DNA from: Stercorarius parasiticus
Lineage: Eukaryota > Chordata > Aves > Charadriiformes > Stercorariidae
Length of the DNA stretch: 64,000 nt
Assembly: GCA_013396915.1 (NCBI GenBank)
Contig: VWZL01000021.1
Location: 342,742-406,741, forward strand
Reading direction: 5' to 3'
Shown here: piece after piece, positions 1 to 11,840 of the stretch
How the letters are laid out: each line of letters begins with the position of its first letter
Numbering within the stretch: the first letter of the stretch is position 1
The notes under the pieces: model-generated
Told to the model about the DNA's origin: nothing
Seen by the model: only the letters and a program-made list of their open reading frames with translations
Database searches by the model: none
Translations under genes and position numbers: made by a program

Positions 1-3000
1 CAGACCTTGGGGTAGGCAGAGGTATTCTTAGCTGGGTACTCTGAAAGTCTGTTGATGGGGGGGGAAAGAACACCGGAAACCCTTAAAATTAATTGACAGC
101 ATTCAGACATCATTGTAAGATGCACCTCTCTAAGTAGGCCTTTGAAAACCTGTTGTAATTTTTTTTTACTCTTATTCAGAGTATATATTTCTATTAAAAT
201 CTTTCTGCGTGTGCTAAAACCCACCCCTATCCTTAGCAACATTCAAACAGCCTTAGCTGGGTGTGCAAGTTCACACCTCATTGAGGAATAGGGTGAAACA
301 TGGAAAATTTCCATCTTTGCAGCTGCTACTAGCTGACATGACAGTAAGGCAGGTTGCTATGAGGACAGTGGTACATCTGCTTCCCTGTTTATGGCAATGA
401 ACCAGACTCTATCTGTAGTTCCAGTTTCCTTGTGCTGCTCACGTGGTGCAATGGGATGCTAAGAAGTCCACAAGTACCTCATAAAGAATTAAAATTTTGG
501 AGGGGGAAAAAAAAATTCAACACTCACCTAAGCATGCCAGACTTGAGTTCCCTTCAATGTGGCTCCTACTCTTAGTCATATTAGGTGATGAAAGGTAAAT
601 TTTGGGAACAGTGGTGCACTGCTACAACCACTCACTAATGGTCTATTCCAAAATTACAGTTTAGCACAACTTGGTAATTACTGGTATCCAGAGGATACCG
701 GTATGAAATGCCTTTAAAATGGCTCCTAAGAATATATTGAAGGGAGGCCTTGTGCAGGAAAGAATTTAACCCCAAAGCTTTGAAAAGGAAAAAGACAAAA
801 CCTTTGATCTTGATCTTTTACTATGGCCTGAGCTTACAGCTCAGGGCAGAAACATTGGCCTCTGATATCTTCAGAGCCTGGGATGGCTGCATGCCAAGCG
901 AGACCTCTGCAGTCCAAGCATAAGGATGGCTCTAAATAACACCGGCTACCAACAGCCCAGAGGGCAGGAGTGCAAGAGCTAAGAATGAAGTCGGGCAAGC
1001 AGTACCATTGCCATGCATCCTATTTTGGCAGCAAAAAGAGGTGATGATTTTGAGAACACCATCTCTAAGTTGTCTCTCGATATAATATAATCCTCTTGTT
1101 TCCTGCTGCACCAGTTTTAAGGTCACTTTGGTCTTCTGGGGCAGTACAAAGCTGCTGTAGCTCCGTAGGGGGAAATCCTGGCTATTCCTTTTAGAGCAAA
1201 GCTTGACTGTCTGAGATGTTGTAGAAAGGAACATGAATCTCAGTAACCCTCTGAAAGTGCAGTATACACAAATAATCTTTGCGCCTGCAATTCTCTCCTG
1301 GCCTGGATGCTAAGGCAATTTTTAATGAGGATTTGGCTCTGAGTGCGTGTTTCCATGAAACGCTTACAATCTTCTTTTCCAGCCCCCACAATAATACCTA
1401 TGTGCAGACAAATAATAAAGTCCCGTGTACAAATATGCAGAGCCACATGCCAGTTCTTCAGCTTTCCAGCCCTTCGAAAGGCTCCAGCAGAGCGGCATTA
1501 GAGAGGGGGCAGGGGGGAGCTAAGATGCTGATACCCCGAGCATGGAGCACGGAAGAGCATATTGCACCACTTTGTCAGGTCAGATCATTACTCTGGCACT
1601 GAAGATAGAGCTATAGACTGACAGAAAGTGTTTATTACCCGGACAGAAAGAAGGCAACAGTGAAAGGATCAAGGCCTGTTAAAGCAGGATACAGCTGTCC
1701 CCAGAGAACTTGATCCCAGCCAACGGGCTTTGGCAAGGAACACTTCACATGCAATAGCTGTGTTTTGCTGTGGACAATTGCCTAAATCCCAGCTTAAAGT
1801 AGTTAAGTGCTCCATTCCCCCTCACACGATGAGATCTCAGTCAGATAAGTCTAGGAGAGAGGGATGCAAAATAACTAAAAGTTAGGTTTTATCTGTTTTT
1901 TGAAACATCTATTTTGTTTTCATTATGAAAATAAATATATAGGGGAATGGATGGACATCACCTCTTTGCTTCCTTAAGGTTTGAGCAAAATTTTGAGAGA
2001 TGGTGGGAGGAGAAAAAGGCATGCTGGAATGAGGAAGAGAGGAAAACTACAAAATGTAGATCTTTCATCCTAAGATTAAGATGTCTAATGATAATAAGAG
2101 GAGTACCAAGAGACTGTGCAACGTTTCAATAAATAAATGCCATTCACTGATTTCTCAAGAATTGTCATTATCCTTGAGAAGACATGAGTAATAACAAATA
2201 ATTCCGGTAATGCTACAAGGTTTTTCCCTATTTACAAGAAAAATAAAATGATAGAATGTTTCTATGCTGGAAAATACAACCTTGAAAAATGAGTGTTTCT
2301 CTCTTGGGGAGATGCAAAACATGAATAAAGAGGATGAGGAAGTGGAAGTGTCCACATCAACAGAACGGACCATGGGATCACAGAGATAAAGCTACCTGGA
2401 AGGGTCCAAAGGGCAACTGACTCTGTGCAGCTCAGTCACTTATTGGCGCAAAGTCTCTGTGACCAGAAAACCCTTTGACACTAAAAATTCTACTGGGCAG
2501 TGACAGTGACATCAAGTGGATACATTAGTGAATTAAACAACTGAGTTACTCTGATACAGGAGATACTGTATTTTAATAATGACTCATCTGAAAATTGCTT
2601 ATACCATAAAACAGATTGAAAAGTGACCTGCCCTCTGAGAGACTTTTTGTGTTCATGCGTGCAGCATCCTCTCTCTGCCTCTTCATATGGAGAGTAACTC
2701 CCACTTTATTTATTTGAACAGGGGAATGGGGAAGTTTTCCAAAGCAGCTGGGAAAAGAGTAAAAAAATTAGAAGCTTCATCCTTCCAGATACAAATAGCA
2801 ACAGTTCATGAATGCAGAATTAGTTTGGGAAAACTCAGATGCATAAAATAGGGCTGCCCCAGGCTGTTTTAACTTCTTCACAACAACGCTGTAGTAGCTA
2901 TTTAGTTATCCAGTAATGCCAAGCAACTGCTGACGACTTCATTATCCACAAAGTATGCATGCATGCACCCGAAATGAGTCCACTGCAAATGTACTCGCAT

Positions 3001-6000
3001 CATTAAATTTAGACTAAGGCACCAAAGCATTTTTAAAACACATTGGAACTCTTTAGTGAAAAGACTTTTTCTTCCTTATGTGGGTAAAAATATTTAAATG
3101 CAAAACCTTTGGCATACCTTCAGTCTAAGAAAAAACACGCCATTTTCACCATGAAAGTGGTGGCAGGGTCTCTTTTATCTGCATCTGCCAACACCCCTGT
3201 TTCAACTCTATACTCCCATGTGACCCATACTCCCATTTCAGTGTAAGTACTTGCCACTCACTGGGACTTTTCTATATTTGGATGTTTTATTTAAGGGATT
3301 GTACTGCTTACTCAGCACTACTGGGGGAGTGCCTTGCAAGTGATGGCCAAGTATGTAGTGGACTTTATTGGATACCCACACTCTCTTTTGGGAGTTAAAA
3401 ACATGCTTGCATTTTGTTTTGATTTTTCATCAGTGTCAGCCCTCTCACTACGAGTTAAAACTAGGTGTTTTAAACCTAGATTAGCTGGTGACACAACCTT
3501 TGATGACATGGCCCAGTAAAAGGTAGTCCAGATGTCAGTAAAACTTCTTTTGGACCATCTCCATTGCCTACAGCTTGCCCCCACACAGACTGTGTGTCAG
3601 ATTCACTTCGATCTAAGCGGATGGATGCCTACAGAAATGCAAAATCTTGCATTAGAGCAAGGTTTCCTCAGGTTGCCCCCCCACAGGAGGTGTGGCAGCG
3701 AGGAGCTGCACGGCTGGGCACCATCATTCTGCTGGTATTAAACAAACATCTCCAGGGACTCTTGTCTTGCCCAGCTTTTACACAGGAGCCAGGGTGATGT
3801 CCATTATCTCCACCTAATACCTACTAGAGCTGTCACTAGGACAAGGTTAATTCTTTTGCACATGCCGTGTACATGCAAGACTTTCCCCTTACGTTGACTC
3901 TTTTCTCTCCAGTCTTCTCCGAGGTACAAAACAAGCTCCCCGTGGAGACTCACTGGAGAAGAGGTTTTCTCCACTTGCCCTGTGCAACTAGGGTGGTTAC
4001 CAATTTTGCTTCCTGTTTGGATGAGAGCACACAAAAAAGGAAATGAGAGGATCAAAGAAGGCAGGCTCTTATCTCTTGTTTTGTTCAGGGCCATGATGGC
4101 TTTTTCCCTCAGCTTTCATCCTTAGAAACAGCATTCCCTTAGACTGTACATGTGCTGTAAAGGAACAAATGTCTGTCTGTGTCCATCTCTGTGTGAGCAC
4201 CTCAGTGTTGTTCATCCCCTGTCTCCTCAGAGGCCTGGGTTTCTCATCACGGAGGCACCCAGCCTTCGCTGAAAATCAATAGTAGACCTAAGCATAGTAA
4301 TACCTCTCTGTGCTTCAGCTTCCAACACCAATCATTTTCTGCTCTCCAATAAATGCCGAGAGGAAATCAGAAATATATTTTAAATAAAACCTTAATAACT
4401 TATTATGAATGTAACTTTGCTGTAGACGTGTAAGTGAAAGTGGGAGTTAGTTTCGTTCATTGCTTCAGAAAAAACTTTAGAGAAGCTTACAGTAGCTTTT
4501 ACCTTACTGATGACCAGTACCTTGTAAAGGAATTATTTTTGAAAGGGTTTGGATGAAAAATAGAATACAAATACTGCTGTAAGTAAATCAGAGATTAGTT
4601 GCTTCCTGAAGACTTTAGGCTTCTGAAAAATAAAATAAAATAAAATATAAAAAAGATGAGAAACTCTCTATTTTCTATAGTAAAAATGTAAACCATTTAC
4701 TTGAATGCTTGAAAGACCCCTGCTAACTTTTCCCTATTCAAATCTAGATGAACAAGTTTTCTTCCCTGCAAAACCATTGTAATGTACTCAGGCAAGGAAA
4801 ACGTTGAAAAGCCAAGGCATTTGTATAGCTTCAGTGTAAGTGAAGAATAATTAGTATATAGGTAAATACTAACTCTAAAGAGTGTGCTAATGCGATGTAA
4901 ACTTGCATGAGATCTGCATTTTGTAGTACAGATTTCATATCAATGTCAAAGAAAGAATAATGCCTCACAATTAGAGTTTGTGATGCTCTCACCAGGAGGA
5001 AAGGATTTCATTGCATGTCTACAGGGATCATCTTATGAGGCCATTTGGATGCAAGATTGTGATGGCAAAACTGTTCCACTCTATGTCTAGACCCTATGAC
5101 TATTGCATTACAATGCTGTTAGGGTGCTGGGGCATAAAGATTTTACTACAATCATTCTGAAGCTAATATGTCCAAATAGGATGTAGCTTGTTTTCCCAAT
5201 AATTTTTTTAAAAAAGAGATAAAAATAAACAAAAATCCAAAAACAATATTGAAGGCTGTTAAGGTTTGGGAAGAGCACTCCACTTTAGTAAGGCACATAA
5301 GCTCAGACTCTTCCATATTATTGCAGCACCAGTTGGTTCATGAGACAATGGAATGAGATGCATACAGTTGGAATGGAGAATCCTAATTTGCAAGATATTC
5401 TAAATCCTCTATTTTTGAGTATTTTGGCATTTGAACTTGGGTAGCTGTACTATTCCTAGAGCTCCTGGAGGGAATACCATACATAGTCTCAAAATCTTTC
5501 TCAGATGTCAAATGTTTAATCATTTCTATTAGCTGCTTTAATGCTCTATTCATATAGGGTTAAAGTTGACTGATGGGGTCGCATACCCTTTCAGAATATC
5601 CAATATATCTGTATTTACATTTTTAAAGATAAAAAATGTGAAATTAAAGTACGTCTCATGCATGCCTTAAAGCCTTAACTCTGCCCCCAGACTTAAGAGC
5701 AGTTCAGCTAATGGGAATGTGTATGTATGCTGCAGCCACGGCACGTGTCTGACATACCATCCCTTTGGCAACCCCTTGTCTCATTTATCTTCTTGAATGC
5801 TCAGCTAACCTTCTCTATGTTATAGGCAGCTGCTGTGATTGGCACAGATGTTAATTAAACTAGGTAGTACCAGTACACACACTGAAAAGGCGGCCCTTGG
5901 AGCTAAAAGAGATCCTAGTCCCCACCACTACCCCACTGCCATGCTCAGTTCTATGCATTGCGCGAGGAGTGAAGCAAAATCATCTTATCCATGTTCCTGA

Positions 6001-6310
6001 GACTTGTAACAGTCTGTAACATACCTAATGATGGCAGAAGTAGGGACATGTCAATCATCAACTGGTGGCAACAGGTAGCAAACGGAGGGTGTTGGAGAGC
6101 AAGAGACGCAGATGAAACATTGTTAACCACTAATCTTGACTTAAATTCGATTTCTGTTTTCTCTGCCCATGGTTAGCAATTTTCTTTTTCCTCATTTGAG
6201 CACTGCATCTTGAGATGTTCCATGTTGTCATGTTGGTTATTTTTCAGGGTGAAATATGGCATGAAGATAAAGACAGAATTAAAACTACAAGACATAGGCT
6301 AATACATAGG
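1..6310. other. Gene-free stretch, AT-rich
   Basis: No recognised gene. Open frames are at most about 107 codons, overlap one another on both strands, and show no domain. Apart from the (TAAAA)n repeat I see no structured element. Confidence 0.6.
4626..4650 (+). repeat. (TAAAA)n microsatellite
   Basis: Four near-perfect pentanucleotide units and a partial one. Confidence 0.9.
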
Positions 6311-6395
6311 ATCATAGAATGGTTTAGGTTGGAAGGGACCTTAAATGTCATCTTCATAACCTTAAAGTTCCAACCTCCCCCCTCCCCACCATTTG
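6311..6395 (-). mobile_element. CR1 LINE 3' terminus, minus strand
   Basis: The plus strand reads 'atcatagaatggtttaggtt' then 'ggaagggacc', the reverse complement of a CR1 end. Compared with the usual end it carries an extra piece of about 13 bp (a second 'ccttaaa' at 6360-6366) before 'gttccaacctccc'. It is 5'-truncated. Confidence 0.88.
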
Positions 6396-9104
6396 CTTTT
6401 CTTGAATTTTGCAACTGATATTCTGGAAGGGTTTGAAGTATTTCACTCCTACAAATTTTCACGGTGACTTTCCTTGTTATTAAAGAAAATCACAGCTATA
6501 AGGTGGTCATAACTGTGAGAAAGCCAAATCAGGAAGTTTCCTCTGAAAATCCCATTGCCATTCTACTGTAACACCCATTCACAGAATGCTGCAAAAGGCA
6601 GGATGAACTCCCAGCATAGTGCCGGTACACAAACCTCTTTGGACATAGTACTTTTTAAAGCCATATGCTTACTTCAACCTCAGTAAGTCCCTGTCCAATG
6701 CTCTGATCTGTAGTAGAGCACTGACTGGTCTTCCTGCACCTATTTAAATGGATCACTCTGCTGTGCCACCCTGTGTCTAGCTGTGTTGCAGATACAACCT
6801 GAACCTTGGATAAGTACCGGATAAGAGTGATGGAAAACAAGGATATCAGTTTAGGATCAGATCCATCACTGAGCTTCAAACATTCATGGCAAAGAGAAAA
6901 GAGAAATCATTCTTGGGTGTCACCTATTGCTTTGAGGATGCCATGAGAATTCCTTCCTCAAATGGTTCAGAGCATCATTTTTACTTCAGATCTGAATAAG
7001 CACAAAGATTTTTCAGAACTGAGAAAAACTGTGGATTGTGCATTTCAATAAAAATGGTTTGATGTGAGAGAGGGAATGTATTTGATATAATTTTCACTAA
7101 CTGCTTTAGATTTACTGGGTTCCAACTAAGGCTAAAAGTAGTATCAGAAATTGGCCTATTGTTGATGTTTTAACAGGTACTCCAAATTTGAGAGTGTCTG
7201 GACCAGACCCGCCTGCAATCAAAGCTGTATACTGCTTTGCGAGCAATGAGCAAAGATTCTCTGTACTCGTAAGTAAGAGATTACCTGCTGACAGCTCTGC
7301 AGCCACTGGTCAGCCTTGCTTCTCATCAATCCTCTCGCTCAGTTCTGTGGGGCACCATAGGTCCAAAAGCGCTCTCTTCCCTGTGATGTGCAACCTGAAT
7401 ATTTAAGGCTGTTAAAGGTCTCAGAGGATGTTACCAGGATCATGTCATTACTCCTCTCCCCAGCCAACATGCTGCTTAAGAACTTTATGCTCTGTTTGCC
7501 TTAATCCTTCTCGCTGTTAGACATGGCGTGCTTCCCCTTCCCTTCTCCTACCAGTTGCAATTTCAAATACATCAGAATATGACCCAGCTTTACCGTAACG
7601 GTGTGCTGTTTGCTGCACACAGAGGAGGTAGGAAGCTTCTCTAAGCTCCTTGTCTTTTTGAATCATAGGAATCATATTGTTAGTCTCACACGTCCTGTGC
7701 CAAGTTCATATGAACTGAACTTCTGTCGTAGAGGAACACTACTGCCATTACAGTATTTAAAGTAAAACCTTTGGCTTTGCGTGCCATTGGAGAGCCGGCT
7801 CTTGAAGTGCAAACATTATATAGGTAGAACTGAATATCACATTCTTCTATTTCCAAAAATTAATTAAAAAAAATCCTTCTGTCCACCTGAAACACTGCTT
7901 TGCGAAGACATTTCTGATCAATAACCATGCTCCTATACTATTACTATGTGTACGGTGCTATCACCATACACTTTCTGTAGCTGGTGAAACTGTTCAGTTT
8001 AATTTCATGGTTTCACATTCTGCAAATAGAATGCAGGAAAAAAAAAGGAGGACACCATCTAGGAAGTGAAGCAAACACCGAAGGCCAGTCGGTACATATC
8101 ACAGCTTCATAATTTATAAGTTTCAGCTCCACTCGTAAAGAGCTTAGATCACTTATCCCTATTTAGGTGCCAGGAAAATCTCAATGTGCTTGTATTAAAT
8201 ACAATATATATACATACACATATATATAATTTCATTTTCCTGAGTGGGTTCCAAAAACATACCATCAGCTCTAAGAAGTACTTGTTAATACCTCCATCAT
8301 ATGACAGCATTTGGTTGAAATATTTGCATGCCATATAGTTCAGAGTACCTTCTTTTTTCCAGGCAACAGCTAAAAATTTTACTACAATATTAAGAAATGT
8401 TAATCATTGTTAAAAGGTTCCCTAATGACTATAATAAAGGACAATATTTTATTGATGTCAGCAACTAGCAGTTGACTTATGCAGTACTATTTTTTATTCT
8501 TCTGGTCTGCTGTCTTCTTCTTACGTATCTTTGCTTCAGTTCTTAGAGCAAATCCTTCTGATGCATCTTGGCTGTGACTTAATAGGTTTACTAATAGTGC
8601 TAAAGAAGTTAGTGCTGAAGTTAGTTAATGAAGGAAGTGCTGTCTCTCCAGTGCATGTTTAATTTTTCATGCTCTTTTCATGCTCATCTTCATTTACACT
8701 GGGACAGCTGTCTATGAAGCTGTCCAATTGCTCTCCTAGGCTGGAAATCCAAAGTCTTACTGTTCATGCCACAATTATTTTTCCAGGTCATCAGCAGAAG
8801 GTCTAAAATTTGATTCATAGGTAAAGACGACATTCCAAGCTTAGATGCCCAGTCCATTTCATTGTCATCTACCTCGGTAACAGAAATTCATGCATCACTT
8901 TTTGTTACCATCTGGTGCTCTTTCCTTAGTATCTGTAGAAGTGCCTATGATGATCTATCAGGACATCTGGGAAGACTACAAGGAGAAAGGTAGAAAGCCT
9001 TTGAAAAACTGCAAAAAGATACAATCAAGCAAGCTACTTTTTCCTGAATACACCCACACCATACAGAAATGAGATGTGGCTGGGGTTCTGATATATTTAC
9101 TTTT
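6396..9104. other. Gene-free stretch between CR1 and MIR relics
   Basis: No recognised gene. It contains the (TA)n/(TACA)n microsatellite at 8203-8229 and only short open frames. Confidence 0.6.
8203..8229 (+). repeat. (TA)n/(TACA)n microsatellite
   Basis: Alternating TA and CA units, about 27 bases. Confidence 0.85.
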
Positions 9105-9280
9105 CCGATTTACTGTATGACCTTGGGAAAGTCACTCATCCTTTTTGTGGCTTTGTTTCTGTATCTGCATTACAGAAATAATAATTACATTTTCTGCTTC
9201 ACATGGTTCTTATGAGTCTTATTTAGTGTTATCAATACACTATGCTTCACAAAATAGTGAAATTATTATAACAAGTATGG
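9105..9280 (+). mobile_element. MIR-like SINE, old copy
   Basis: The stretch follows the MIR core and tail: 'ctgtatgaccttgggaaagt', 'cactcatcc', a 'gtttctgtatctg' segment, 'aataataatta', 'cacatggttcttatgag' and a decayed 3' part. The CTGTGTGACCTTGGGCAAGT block is the MIR CORE-SINE hallmark. No 5' tRNA-like part is clear. MIR-type SINEs are shared by amniotes, so a very old insertion is expected. Confidence 0.75.
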
Positions 9281-10912
9281 CAAACTAGAATGACCATTGA
9301 GAATAACAAACTTAGAACCACGATCGGCCCCCATGATCCCAGCTGTCTATCTGATAGAGAAAGCTCTTAAAGAGATGTATTATCAGTGAAAGGCAGTAGT
9401 ATCAAAGCCCCAGGGTTGCTCTGGCCTCTAAATGCTATTGCGAGAACATAAAGGTGAAACAGATGTGTGGCTGGAGCAGCCCTCATTAACTGCGCAAGAG
9501 GGAATTAACAGTTAGGGAGAAAGTCTAATGCAGTCACTGACTCCCGTGGCTGGGCTGGCTGCTGCACAACAGAGCACAGCCCATTTAAAATTACACTGCC
9601 TCTCACGTTCCTCCTTGCAGAATGCTGAAATCCCTTAGTTTTGATTACTTCATTACTACCCCCGTTCGAAACCACATTTGGAGCCATGTCTTACACATGG
9701 AAAGGGAAAGATGGAAAGGACTTAGGCATGAAGATTTCCTACATAGAAGTCCGTCAGTTTCTTGCAGCATATTAGCGGACCTCCCAGGTCCTTGCAGAGA
9801 CTAGGAGACCACAAATTAACAGGAACGATTAATTAATTACACGCAAGTTGCTGGGCTCATTATGAGGGAACGGAGAGGACAACCATCCATGAGGTCAGAA
9901 TCGAGCCTTAATGAACCTTTCTGGCCTCAAACCCTGTGACTATTCAATTAGGCATGAGACCTCAGTGTCTGCCAAAAGGCCTTTCGCTGCAGCCTCCGGT
10001 GCCGTAGCTTGGCCTTGCTCCGTCCAGCACTTCGTGCCAAGCCACAGACCTTGCCCTGGAAGTCTGGTCCTTCGTTAAACGCCGGACAGTTGGGCTGCTC
10101 TGGATCTCAGCCCTGAAATGAGGGCAAGCGAGTGACAGCCCAGCACAACTGCAGCCGCTCTTCACTTCAGTCTTGCCTTTAAGGGCATTTTGTTTTGTCG
10201 TCTTAAATTACAATAAAATTGCAGTCAGCTGGGTAAACCCAAAGGCCCGTGTTGTTCTTCACTGGCTTCTGCCATTCACAGTTTTCTCTCATTGAATCTC
10301 ATACACACTTATGGTTACTCAAAAAATACTTAAACACTATCATATTCGACAGAAGGGGAGGAATTTTGTGCTTTAAAAAAAATAGCTGTTTTTTTTTAAT
10401 ATCCGTTTGCTCTTTAACCTGCCTCACAAATCTCCTTCAAAATGATCCCTTTTTAAAAGTGATTAATTTTCCACGAGAAGATGCTAACACCAGAACAGTG
10501 CAAAAATAAATATCAGAAAAGAGCAAGCAAAAGGGAATGTGTCACATACTGACTACAGGGAAACAGTGCAAAACATCTAATCACGGCAGTGCCAGGAAAC
10601 TTGAACCTGTCCAAAAGGATCCAGTGCTCTCAATGTTTAATTGCTGTTGATGGCTGCTGGTCAGTCATGCATGACAATGTGTGTGTCACGCTGCTTCCTG
10701 CCTATGTTCATTCCTGTCAGCCTTCACTCCAGGTGATGAGTACTGCTTCTCTGACCAGGGGAGAGAGAGAGAGAGACAGAGAGGAAAGAAAAGAGCCCTC
10801 GCAGACACAAAGCAACATGTACCCAAATAACCCAAGCCACAGGAACAGAGCACCAAAACTGGACAGCCAAGGCCAGCTTTTATCAACCTCTCTACCCCTC
10901 TTCATCTATGCT
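9281..10912. other. Gene-free stretch with a homeodomain-site-rich block and minor CpG cluster
   Basis: No recognised gene. Positions 9811-9960 hold overlapping TAATTA cores and look like possible conserved noncoding DNA. About nine CpGs fall within 9985-10165, a weaker cluster than that at 29.7 kb. Confidence 0.5.
10759..10797 (+). repeat. (GA)n microsatellite
   Basis: About eight GA units followed by a degenerate purine stretch. Confidence 0.9.
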
Positions 10913-10943
10913 AAAAAAAAAAAAAAAANNNNNAAAAAAAAAA
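10913..10943 (+). other. Assembly gap inside a poly(A) tract
   Basis: Sixteen A, then five N at 10929-10933, then ten A. The N count is probably a placeholder, so the true tract length is unknown. The open frame reading across the gap is not meaningful. Confidence 0.95.
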
Positions 10944-11230
10944 GCTGAGCATCTGTGACCGACAGTATTCCAACTGGCAAGACTCAAGTCTCCTGTTTGC
11001 TTGATTATATGTTTGAACACATGCTTGGGGCTGCATGGAGCAATTTGAATTACAATCGGGTAGCAATGAACATTATCGTTTTTGGTGAACTGGAGCTTTA
11101 AAAACCTCCTCCTTGAGCTGATAAGAAAGAGATAGTGGGAAATGTAGGAGATATGACTTAAAAGGTCTAGAAATTGTATAACAGCTTTCCACCGTTTTCT
11201 TAAAGTGACTGTTTAATGGTTTATGTATCT

Positions 11231-11366
11231 GGGCCCAGATTCAGCAAAGCACTTAAGCATGCATTTAACTTTAAGTATGTGAATGATCTCATCCTTATTC
11301 AGCAAAACCCTTAAATGAGTGCTTAATTTTAAGCCTGTGCTTAGCTGCTTTGCTGTAGCGGGGCCT
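11231..11366. mobile_element. Palindromic MITE-like element
   Basis: The left edge 'gggcccagattcagcaaagc' and the reverse complement of the right edge (GGCCCCGCTACAGCAAAGC) match, and both arms continue with a CTTAAGC / TTAA-rich segment. The element is therefore an imperfect palindrome of about 136 bp made of two inverted arms. The 'ttcagcaaagcacttaagca' motif recurs in bird and reptile genomes in my memory. No open frame and no clear target-site duplication is visible, so it fits a non-autonomous DNA transposon. Confidence 0.65.
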
Positions 11367-11468
11367 CATCACAGACTTCTGCATCCTGTTATGTCTGTAA
11401 TATAATTAGAAGGAGTGCTCCTCTTTTACCTCCCCCATCACTGTCGTCTTTTCAAAACAAAGATCATT

Positions 11469-11505
11469 ATTCCATCATTGTTTAACAATTCCATCATTGT
11501 TTAAC
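11469..11505 (+). repeat. 19-bp tandem duplication
   Basis: ATTCCATCATTGTTTAAC occurs twice with a period of 19 bases and no mismatch over 18 bases. Such exact copies point to a recent slippage event. Confidence 0.9.
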
Positions 11506-11840
11506 TTTTTTAAATTCTGCTTTGGACAAAACTGATGCCTGAGAGTCAATTCATTTCTTAAACATCCAAGAGGTATCTGCTCATTCATGTTCCACTTCAG
11601 ATCCATCCGCAGTTGAAGTTCAGTGGGGCTCAGACCGGGCTCTCGGTCAATAACCACACTCTGAATCTGTTGCAGTAATACTTGAACTAAGTTGTGTAAG
11701 AACGGGAAAGCCAATGAGCGGGGAGATTTTTCTGCAACAAAACCACAGTAACAAGGCTTTAGTTGTTTCAAAATTGATCTGACTTTAGCTGCAGCTTCCT
11801 TGAAGAAGGAACTAAGGCATAATTTCTGGACCACTATGTT
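11475..11840 (-). other. Unidentified 122-codon open frame
   Basis: The minus-strand frame is open from just after a TAA at 11841-11843 to a TGA at 11475-11477 and has no ATG at its start. The translation has a protein-like makeup: a KEAAAKVRSILKQLK helix-like segment, then FPFLHNLVQVLLQQIQSVV, which could form an amphipathic or HEAT-like helix, and few low-complexity parts. I do not recognise the family. It could be an exon, a pseudogene fragment or chance. The 19-bp tandem duplication lies inside its 3' end. Confidence 0.25.
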
